A stretch of 12,286 nucleotides of DNA from Vulcanimicrobiota bacterium (lineage in GTDB: Bacteria > Vulcanimicrobiota > Vulcanimicrobiia > Vulcanimicrobiales > Vulcanimicrobiaceae): positions 1-12,286 of the forward strand of contig JAFARW010000221.1 in assembly GCA_019245275.1 (NCBI GenBank). Reading direction: 5' to 3'. Below, piece by piece: positions 6,734 through 12,286 of the stretch; within the stretch, counting starts at the first letter, position 1; each line of letters starts with the position of its first letter. A program made the translations under genes and the position numbers. Under the pieces are notes generated by a model. The model saw only the letters and a program-made list of their open reading frames with translations. It was not told the DNA's origin and made no database searches.

Positions 6734-7057
6734 CTATCGGATCGGTGAGCTTCCCGGGTGTTGCAGATCCCACTGTTCCGCGAGCAAGAGCTGCTGGCGC
6801 GCCTGCTGCATGAACTGGATCGCCTGAACGCGATGCCCGCCGTAATCGTGCTGATCGTTGTTAAGCTGATCGATCAAGCGCTCGAGGCGAATGCGAACGC
6901 GGTAGATGTTGCGAGCGCTCCCACGCTCGCCTCTGAGATACGGATTCGGCGTTGCGGCAATGGTTTGCGCGATGGCGGGAGAGGTTTGACTCGTTGCGGC
7001 CCCGGCGATCAGTGCGGTCGCCAGCAATCCGCTTACCAGTAGGGGTTTGAAGTACAT
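6734..7057 (-). CDS. Small exported protein with DYGGHR motif, unknown function
   Basis: The protein is 107 residues from ATG 7057. This start is supported by AAAGGAG six bases upstream (7064-7070) and by the signal peptide it yields: MYFKP, then a hydrophobic core LLVSGLLATALIAGAA (6-21), with likely cleavage in the Ala/Thr/Gln-rich stretch near 30-31. An in-frame ATG 69 bases further up (7126) would put a long hydrophilic extension before the signal and ignore this ribosome site. The mature part is largely helical, with an Arg-rich helix (about 48-64), NNDQHDYGGHRVQAIQFMQQA (66-86) and a Gln/Leu-rich helix (87-98). A D-Y-x-G-H-R-x-x-A motif followed by an amphipathic helix recurs in small exported proteins of soil bacteria, from memory and not checked; its function is unknown. 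It ends at the bidirectional terminator. A nested inverted repeat occupies its leader. Confidence 0.8.
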   Translation of the reverse strand: MYFKPLLVSGLLATALIAGAATSQTSPAIAQTIAATPNPYLRGERGSARNIYRVRIRLERLIDQLNNDQHDYGGHRVQAIQFMQQARQQLLLAEQWDLQHPGSSPIR

Positions 7058-7063
7058 GCATAG

Positions 7064-7070
7064 CTCCTTT
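7064..7070 (-). promoter_or_regulatory. Shine-Dalgarno that fixes the small exported gene's start at ATG 7057
   Basis: On the minus strand this reads AAAGGAG, six bases before ATG 7057. It decides against the in-frame ATG at 7126. The AT-rich TTTTAAAATAA immediately upstream could contribute a -10-like element but would place a transcript start almost on the ribosome site, so I do not call a promoter. Confidence 0.75.
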
Positions 7071-7075
7071 ATTTT

Positions 7076-7131
7076 AAAACGTGGGCGATGCTGCGAAAAC
7101 GATGCATGCGTTTTGCGTTGTTCCACGTTTT
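7076..7131 (-). promoter_or_regulatory. Nested inverted repeat in the spacer before the small exported gene
   Basis: Outer arms AAAACGTGG (7076-7084) and CCACGTTTT (7123-7131) are perfect complements. Inside them, AAAACG (7096-7101) and CGTTTT (7109-7114) form a second stem around ATGCATG. The spacer between the oxygenase stop (7172) and the exported gene's start (7057) is 114 bp, and this structure fills its central half. It could be a terminator for the glyS-ppdK-oxygenase transcript, a leader structure controlling the exported gene, or a binding site for a dimeric protein. The T-runs (TTTT closing each arm, minus strand) fit weak termination. Confidence 0.45.
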
Positions 7132-7171
7132 TCCGAATCTAATAGCGCGCTAACGCCCGCTTAATGCACGA

Positions 7172-7975
7172 CTAATTCAATATCGGATTCAATTCGGAGC
7201 AAACGACCTCACCCGGTTTTACGCCGGGCATAAACGCCTCCCAATCCGCGTAATGTTGTTTGCGGGTCGGCTCGCTCAGACGGATCCCATCCGCCATGTA
7301 GATCACCGTCATGACCGCGCGCGGCCGATCCGTGCAATTCGGGCCGGTGTGGTGGAACGTCCACCCCGAATGAAAGCTCACGTCGCCAAACTCAAACGGC
7401 GCGACGTCTTCGCGATAGCGCTTTTTCGTAATCGCGTCGCGCAAGGATCGTTCGCTTTCGTCGCTGATCTCCAGATCGCGTCCGAAGGTCATCGAGTGGC
7501 TACCCGCCGCGAACGCAATAGGGCCCATGAGAATCGGCGTTGCCTGCAGCGGAACCCACGCGGTGATCGTCCGGTCAGAATCGAGCGGCCAGTAGAACTG
7601 ATCGCAGTGCCACGGCGTCATTCCGCCGCCCGGTTCTTTGTACAACGCCTGATCGTGATACAAGCGTACGCGCTCCACGCCCAGCAACCGCGCCGCCGCT
7701 GATGCCAATCGTTTTCCGAAGACGAATTCCTTCGCCGCATCGTTCGTGCGCCAGAGATTGGTGATCTGCAGAAACGCCTTGTGGTACGTATCGCGCTGGT
7801 CCAGCGGCTCCGTCTGCGTGTTGCGCTTAACGACTTCAGCCGAGATTTGCGGCCCGAAATACTCGAGCAGCTCCGGATGCAGCAGCGCTTTGATGCGGAC
7901 GAAGCCATCGCGCTGGTACGCAACGACAACGCTTTCCGAAATCTCTGGAACAGCATTCAGGGTAGCGGTGCTCAT
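7172..7975 (-). CDS. Phytanoyl-CoA dioxygenase (PhyH)-like Fe(II)/2-oxoglutarate oxygenase
   Basis: The protein has 267 residues and the PhyH-family fold signature. The N-terminus YQRDGFVRIKALL (20-32) matches the usual 'GF..i..ll' opening. The metal site is H123 and D125 in TPWHCDQFYWPL, with the distal histidine probably H208 in FHSGWTFHHTGPN. R219 in DRPRAVMT is the likely 2-oxoglutarate carboxylate anchor. Enzymes of this family hydroxylate many small molecules using oxygen, iron and 2-oxoglutarate; the substrate cannot be read from sequence, and the name does not mean it acts on phytanoyl-CoA. The ATG at 7975 follows GGCGGAG six bases upstream, and this ribosome site shares its first G with the ppdK stop codon. 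The 12-bp gap implies cotranslation with ppdK on one transcript. No metabolic link to PPDK or GlyS is obvious. Aerobic metabolism is implied. Confidence 0.93.
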   Translation of the reverse strand: MSTATLNAVPEISESVVVAYQRDGFVRIKALLHPELLEYFGPQISAEVVKRNTQTEPLDQRDTYHKAFLQITNLWRTNDAAKEFVFGKRLASAAARLLGVERVRLYHDQALYKEPGGGMTPWHCDQFYWPLDSDRTITAWVPLQATPILMGPIAFAAGSHSMTFGRDLEISDESERSLRDAITKKRYREDVAPFEFGDVSFHSGWTFHHTGPNCTDRPRAVMTVIYMADGIRLSEPTRKQHYADWEAFMPGVKPGEVVCSELNPILN

Positions 7976-7987
7976 CGCAGACTCCGC

Positions 7988-10654
7988 CTAGGTGAGCGAC
8001 CCTAGCGCGGCTTGCGCGGCCGCAAGACGGGCGATCGGCACGCGATACGGCGAGCACGAAACGTAATTCAATTTCAGTTGATGACAAAACGCGACGCTCG
8101 ACGGTTCGCCGCCGTGCTCGCCGCAAATACCGATCTTCAAATCTTGGCGCGACTCGCGACCGCTGCGAACGGCTTGCTGCATTAATGCGCCGACGCCTTT
8201 ACGATCCAGCACGAGAAACGGGTCGTCTTTGAGGATCTTCAGCTCCAAATACTTCGGGATAAATGACGCTTCGGCGTCATCGCGGCTGTAGCCGTAGGTC
8301 GTCTGCGTTAGGTCGTTCGTTCCGAACGAGAAGAATTGCGCGGTCTGCGCGAGGTCGCCGGCAACGACGCATGCCCGCGGTAGTTCGATCATCGTGCCGA
8401 TTCGATATGGAATCGAGCAGCCGTGCTGTGCGCAGACCTCGTCCGCGACGCGTTTGGCCGCCTCGTAGGTCGTCTTCATTTCTTCGGCTGTGCCGACGCC
8501 GGGGATCATCACGTCGGGCCGCGCATCGACGCCATCGCTATGCAAAGTGCACGCCGCTTCGAAGATCGCGCGCACCTGCATCGCGTAGATCTCCGGATAG
8601 ACGATTCCTAAGCGGCAGACGCGCAGGCCAAGCATTGGGTTCTGCTCGTGCATCTGTTGAACGCGTTGCAAGACCGCGCGCTTGGACTGATACTCGGGGT
8701 CTTGTTCGCCACGCTGGATACGCAACTCCGTCGTCTCGACGAGCAGCTTTTCGAGCGACGGCAGAAACTCGTGCAGCGGCGGATCGAGGAGTCGAATCGT
8801 CACCGGATAGCTCCGCATCGCTTTGAGAATTCCGATGAAGTCGTCACGTTGGAAGGGCAGCAATTTTTCGAGGGCTTTCGCGCGCGCTTCCGGCGTGTTG
8901 GCGAGGATCATCTGCTGAACGATCGGCAGCCGGTCGGCTTCCATGAACATGTGCTCGGTGCGGCAGAGGCCGATTCCGGTTGCGCCCAGTTCGCGCGCCT
9001 TCGCGGCATCTTCGGGCGTATCGGCGTTCGCCCAAACTTCCATCTCCCGCGCTTCATCCGCCCAGGAGAGAAATTCAGCGAGCCAATCCGGCAATTTTGA
9101 AGGCGGATCGATCAAAGCAAGGCGCTGCGGAATCACATTGCCGGTCGAGCCGTCGATCGTGATCCAATCGCCTTCGCGCAGTGCTTTGCCATTCATCGAT
9201 AGCGTTCGGGCGCGCTGATCGATCTGTAAGGCTTCACAGCCGGCGACACACGGTTTGCCCATTCCGCGTGCGACAACGGCGGCGTGCGACGTTGCGCCGC
9301 CTTTTGCCGTGAGAACTCCGCGCGCCGCAATCATCCCGTGGACGTCGTCGGGAGTCGTCTCGGTGCGAACGAGAATCGAATTCTTGCCCGCTTCTTTCCA
9401 TTCCACGGCGGAATCGGGATCGAAAACAATCTGTCCCGTGGCCGCGCCGGGTGAGGCGTTCAGTCCGCGGCAGATCACTTCAAAATGTTCGGCCGGATCG
9501 ATTCGCGCGTGGAAGAGCTGGTCGAGCGATGCCGCATCGACGCGCGTGACCGCTTCCTTCTTTGAAAGAATGCCCTCGTCAACGAGCGCCATCGCAATCT
9601 TGACTGCCGCCTGTGCGGAGCGCTTACCGTTGCGCGTCTGCAGCATGTATAGCTTCCCGCGCTCGATCGTGAACTCGAGATCTTGCATGTCGCGGTAGTG
9701 GCGCTCGAGCTTGCGCGCGATCTTCTCGAACTGCGCATACACTTGCGGCTGCGAACGCTGCAGGTTGGCAATCCGCTCCGGAGTGCGAATGCCAGCGACG
9801 ACGTCTTCGCCTTGTGCGTTACGCAAGTACTCGCCGAAGAGTTTCGAATCGCCGGTGTTGGGGTCGCGCGTGAACGCGACGCCGGTTCCGGAATCGTCGC
9901 CCAAGTTGCCGAACACCATCGCGACGACGTTGACGGCCGTTCCCCAATCATCCGGGATCTTGTGGTAACGCCGGTAGTCGATCGCGCGCTTCGAGTTCCA
10001 CGATTCAAAGACGGCTCGAATCGCAAGATCGAGTTGTTCGCGCACCTCCTGCGGAAAGTCACGGCCGCTCTTTTCTTTGACCATCGCTTTGAACTCGTCG
10101 ACGAGCGAACGCCACGTTGCCGCATCGATTAAGGTATCGTCTTTAATGCCCCCCTGCTGTTTCGCATCGGCGATCTTCTCTTCGAAGATGTGCTTGTCGA
10201 CATCCAGCACCACATTGCTGAACATCATGATGAAACGGCGATAAGCGTCCCAAGCAAAACGTTCGTTCCGCGTCATTTTGACAAGCGCCACAACGGTTTC
10301 ATCGTTAAGGCCGAGATTGAGAATCGTATCCATCATGCCGGGCATCGACGCACGCGCGCCACTTCGCACGGAGACGAGCAACGGATTTTGCGGATCGCCG
10401 AAATGTTTGCCGGTCTCTTTTTCGAGCCGCTGCATCGCGGCGTCGATTTGGGCCTGCAAGCCGGCGGGGTAGCGGCCGTCTTGCGCAAAAAATTCGAGAC
10501 AAGCTTGCGTTGTGATTGTGAAGCCGTCCGGAACCGGCAGACCGGCGCGCGTCATCTCCGCCAAGCCCGCGCCTTTACCACCGAGCAGCTCGCGCATCGA
10601 TGCATCGCCTTCATTGAAGAAATAGACGAACTTCGTTTGCTCAGAGACGCTCAT
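7988..10654 (-). CDS. ppdK: Pyruvate, phosphate dikinase
   Basis: PPDK interconverts pyruvate, ATP and phosphate with PEP, AMP and pyrophosphate, serving gluconeogenesis or a PPi-linked glycolysis in the cytoplasm. The 888 residues are full length. The N-terminal ATP-grasp domain (about 1-350) has LLGGKGAGLAEM (23-34) and SVRSGARASMPGMMDTILN (95-113). The central phosphohistidine domain carries catalytic H457 in GGATSHAAVVARGMGKPC. The C-terminal PEP-binding barrel (about 530-888) has GIGLCRTEHMF (560-570) and the catalytic cysteine C844 in GICGEHGG. H457 is preceded by a Thr-Ser pair, as at the site where regulatory proteins phosphorylate PPDK in other organisms; no regulator gene lies in this window. 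ATG 10654 is preceded by AAGGA at 8 bp (10663-10667) inside the glyS end, and the two genes overlap by 14 bp, which implies coupled translation with glyS. Confidence 0.98.
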   Translation of the reverse strand: MSVSEQTKFVYFFNEGDASMRELLGGKGAGLAEMTRAGLPVPDGFTITTQACLEFFAQDGRYPAGLQAQIDAAMQRLEKETGKHFGDPQNPLLVSVRSGARASMPGMMDTILNLGLNDETVVALVKMTRNERFAWDAYRRFIMMFSNVVLDVDKHIFEEKIADAKQQGGIKDDTLIDAATWRSLVDEFKAMVKEKSGRDFPQEVREQLDLAIRAVFESWNSKRAIDYRRYHKIPDDWGTAVNVVAMVFGNLGDDSGTGVAFTRDPNTGDSKLFGEYLRNAQGEDVVAGIRTPERIANLQRSQPQVYAQFEKIARKLERHYRDMQDLEFTIERGKLYMLQTRNGKRSAQAAVKIAMALVDEGILSKKEAVTRVDAASLDQLFHARIDPAEHFEVICRGLNASPGAATGQIVFDPDSAVEWKEAGKNSILVRTETTPDDVHGMIAARGVLTAKGGATSHAAVVARGMGKPCVAGCEALQIDQRARTLSMNGKALREGDWITIDGSTGNVIPQRLALIDPPSKLPDWLAEFLSWADEAREMEVWANADTPEDAAKARELGATGIGLCRTEHMFMEADRLPIVQQMILANTPEARAKALEKLLPFQRDDFIGILKAMRSYPVTIRLLDPPLHEFLPSLEKLLVETTELRIQRGEQDPEYQSKRAVLQRVQQMHEQNPMLGLRVCRLGIVYPEIYAMQVRAIFEAACTLHSDGVDARPDVMIPGVGTAEEMKTTYEAAKRVADEVCAQHGCSIPYRIGTMIELPRACVVAGDLAQTAQFFSFGTNDLTQTTYGYSRDDAEASFIPKYLELKILKDDPFLVLDRKGVGALMQQAVRSGRESRQDLKIGICGEHGGEPSSVAFCHQLKLNYVSCSPYRVPIARLAAAQAALGSLT

Positions 10655-11987
10655 CGAGAAATTCCTTCAGCGAATCGAGTGCAACGCGATCCTGCCGCAT
10701 CGAATCGCGATGCCGCACCGTCACCGATTGATCTTCGAGCGTTTCGTAGTCAACAGTGACACAAAACGGGGTGCCGATCTCATCCTGACGACGATAAAGC
10801 TGGCCAATGTTGCCCTCGTCATATTGCGTTCGCAGCTCTTCATGCAGTGCCGCCTCGATCGAACGCGCACGCGCCACCAGTTGCGGCTTGTTGCGCGCGA
10901 GCGAGAAGACAGCGACCTGCAGCGGCGCGATCTTCGGGTGAAACCGCAAGACGACGCGTTCCGTTTGCTTACCGTTCGGGTCGACGCTTTTCTCCTGTTC
11001 GTAGGCATCAACGAGCATCGTCAGCGTCGTGCGATCCATCCCGGCCGAGCTCTCGATCAAGAGCGGCGTGTAATGTGTCTTCGATCCCTCATCGAAGAAC
11101 CTCAGATCTTTGCCGGAGAGACGCATGTGCGCGTCGAGGTCGTACGTGCCGCGGTGTGCGATCGATTCCAGTTCGCCCCAACCCCAAGGAAAGAGATATT
11201 CGACGTCAACGCCGGCTTTTGCGTAGTGTGGACGCTCCTCTGCCGATAGTTCGTAGAACCGCAAGCGATCCGGTTTGACGCCATAATCGGCGTACCATTT
11301 CCGCCGCGCCTGCACCCAATGGTCGAACCATTTGAGATCGGCGCCGTCGTCGGGAACGAAAAACTCAAGTTCTGCTTGTTCGAATTCGCGTAACCGATAC
11401 GTCAGGTTTCCCGGTGTGATCTCGTTGCGAAATGCCTTGCCGAACTGCGCAACGCCGAATGGCGGCCGCTTGCGCGCCGTTTGATAGATGTTCTTGAAGT
11501 TGACGAAGATGCCCTGAGCGGTCTCAGGACGCAAATACGCTCGCGACGCGGAGTCTTCCATCGGTCCAAGCGAAGTCTGCAGCATCAGATTGAAATTTCG
11601 TGGCTCGGTGAATGAATTTTTCGAGCCGCAGTCGGGGCAGACGTCCGGCTTCTCCAAGTGATCCGCGCGAAAGCGATGCTTGCAAACGCGGCAATCGACG
11701 AGCCGATCGACGAAAGCATCCACGTGGCCCGACGCTTTCCACACGGCCGGATGCATCAGCACCGCCGAATCGAATGCGACAACATCGTCGCGCGCCGTGA
11801 CCATGTCGCGCCACCAAGCTTCCTTTATATTACGTTTCAGCAGGGCGCCGAGCGGTCCGTAGTCATAGAGCCCGGCGAGGCCGCCATAGATCTCGCTCGA
11901 CTGGAAAATGAAGCCGCGACGCTTTGCCAACGCTGTAATCTCATCTAAGGTCGCGCCCGAGGCACGCGTGGTGTCCTCGACGCTCAC
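10641..11987 (-). CDS. glyS: Glycyl-tRNA synthetase, homodimeric class II type
   Basis: This enzyme attaches glycine to tRNA-Gly. The 448 residues are of the single-chain alpha2 form, not the bacterial alpha2-beta2 form. The N-terminus has RGFIFQSSEIYGGLAGLYDYGPLG (24-47). A zinc-binding pair CRVC...CPDC (C99, C102, C117, C120) sits in the insertion. Class II motif 2 is around 177-210 (FGVAQFGKAFRNEI onwards) and motif 3 at 308-325 (PLLIESSAGMDRTTL). The C-terminal 100 or so residues, from VVLRFHPKIAPLQVAV, form the anticodon-binding domain. The start is GTG 11987, overlapping the upstream TGA by 4 bp (GTGA), which suggests translational reinitiation; the ribosome site is weak. The end overlaps ppdK by 14 bp. 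The neighbours make one minus-strand operon with ppdK and the oxygenase. The homodimeric type with ppdK downstream is common in Gram-positive clusters. Confidence 0.98.
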   Translation of the reverse strand: MSVEDTTRASGATLDEITALAKRRGFIFQSSEIYGGLAGLYDYGPLGALLKRNIKEAWWRDMVTARDDVVAFDSAVLMHPAVWKASGHVDAFVDRLVDCRVCKHRFRADHLEKPDVCPDCGSKNSFTEPRNFNLMLQTSLGPMEDSASRAYLRPETAQGIFVNFKNIYQTARKRPPFGVAQFGKAFRNEITPGNLTYRLREFEQAELEFFVPDDGADLKWFDHWVQARRKWYADYGVKPDRLRFYELSAEERPHYAKAGVDVEYLFPWGWGELESIAHRGTYDLDAHMRLSGKDLRFFDEGSKTHYTPLLIESSAGMDRTTLTMLVDAYEQEKSVDPNGKQTERVVLRFHPKIAPLQVAVFSLARNKPQLVARARSIEAALHEELRTQYDEGNIGQLYRRQDEIGTPFCVTVDYETLEDQSVTVRHRDSMRQDRVALDSLKEFLDERL

Positions 11988-12286
11988 TTCTTGCGCGTCT
12001 TCTGCAAGAAGGCCGTTGCTGCGCGCTTGGGGGCGCGCGCGAGCCAGGCCTCAGTGATCAAGTTTTTCAACTCCGTTATGCCGATCTTTTTGAGTTGCAC
12101 CAAGACTGCGGGGTAACCGTCAAAGTGCGGCGTTGTAAAGTAAACGCCCGGATTGCTTGCGAGCAGCACATCTTTCATTTCGAGGTCGGGCGTGCGTACG
12201 CCTAAGATGGGGCCATTCGGCGCCGATTCGCCCAGCGCTATCAAATCGGAACGCCGCAAGGGCCGCTCCCAAACGAAAAACTTGTC
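11984..12286 (-). CDS. MmcQ/YjbR-like protein, 5' end cut by window edge
   Basis: The minus-strand frame is open to the window edge and closes with TGA at 11986-11984, so 100 C-terminal residues are visible. They match the C-terminal half of the MmcQ/YjbR family: FFVWERPLR near the start, a LGVRTPDLEMKDVLL segment, the family hallmark YFTTPHFDGYPAVLVQLKKI, then ELKNLITEAWLARAPKR. The family is small, cytoplasmic and widespread. It has a 'double wing' fold that has been compared with DNA-binding proteins, but its biochemical role is not settled. The C-terminus is Lys/Arg-rich (QKTRKK). An in-frame TTG at 12259 exists, but conserved residues continue upstream of it, so the true start is outside the window. 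Its stop overlaps the GTG start of glyS by 4 bp, making it the first visible gene of the glyS-ppdK operon. Confidence 0.8.
   Translation of the reverse strand, partial: DKFFVWERPLRRSDLIALGESAPNGPILGVRTPDLEMKDVLLASNPGVYFTTPHFDGYPAVLVQLKKIGITELKNLITEAWLARAPKRAATAFLQKTRKK

Noticed and set aside
7058..7126. Longer N-terminus for the small exported protein (ATG 7126)
   Set aside because: It places 23 hydrophilic residues before a good signal peptide and ignores the AAAGGAG that serves ATG 7057.
8263..8826. 187-codon plus-strand open frame antisense to ppdK
   Set aside because: Extreme Arg content and position opposite a conserved enzyme mark it as a shadow of ppdK.
1..12286. Mobile element, prophage, defence island or new multi-gene system
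   Set aside because: No transposase, integrase, nuclease, toxin-antitoxin pair, CRISPR repeat or tRNA-end attachment site is visible; the recognised genes are housekeeping or single unknown exported proteins.

Overview
The window is ordinary bacterial chromosome: GC-rich by eye (not computed), densely packed, with Shine-Dalgarno-type starts. It carries one end-truncated gene at each edge and ten genes in total. The core genes (dnaG, rpoD, ppdK, glyS) are clearly bacterial. The N-terminal KGG stress repeats, the many small exported proteins and the gene order suggest an uncultivated or poorly sampled soil/acid-habitat lineage, for example Eremiobacterota (WPS-2) or a relative. That assignment is inference with low confidence, because no rRNA or other direct taxonomic marker is present.

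Layout. Positions 1-1707 (+ strand) hold the 3' end of a KGG-repeat stress protein followed by two exported proteins of unknown function. A palindrome at 1704-1724 separates them from a convergent minus-strand block that reads dnaG (5415-3622), rpoD (3575-2406), then a small exported coiled-coil protein (2395-1727). An HD-domain nucleotide phosphohydrolase (5475-6680, +) diverges from dnaG across 59 bp and ends at a perfect bidirectional terminator hairpin (6685-6716). A second minus-strand block runs from the right edge: a partial MmcQ/YjbR-like protein, glyS, ppdK and a phytanoyl-CoA-dioxygenase-like protein. These are joined by a 4-bp overlap, a 14-bp overlap and a 12-bp gap. After a 114-bp spacer containing a nested inverted repeat comes a small exported DYGGHR-motif protein (7057-6734).

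How the genes fit together. Primase and the primary sigma factor form the classic replication/transcription initiation pair. Glycyl-tRNA synthetase and pyruvate phosphate dikinase lie on the same strand about 5 kb upstream, with an HD dNTPase-type gene between. From general knowledge, low-GC Gram-positive bacteria keep glyS, ppdK or its regulator, an HD dNTPase, dnaG and the primary sigma factor close together. The window therefore looks like a rearranged version of that cluster with lineage-specific small exported genes and a PhyH-type oxygenase added.

I found no mobile element, CRISPR array, tRNA, rRNA or phage gene, and no convincing new multi-gene system. The most interesting leads are structural: a start codon sitting in the loop of a terminator-like hairpin (1030-1062), a nested inverted repeat in a leader (7076-7131), an ambiguous overlap between the KGG gene and the exported protein after it, and the modified glyS/ppdK...dnaG/rpoD neighbourhood.
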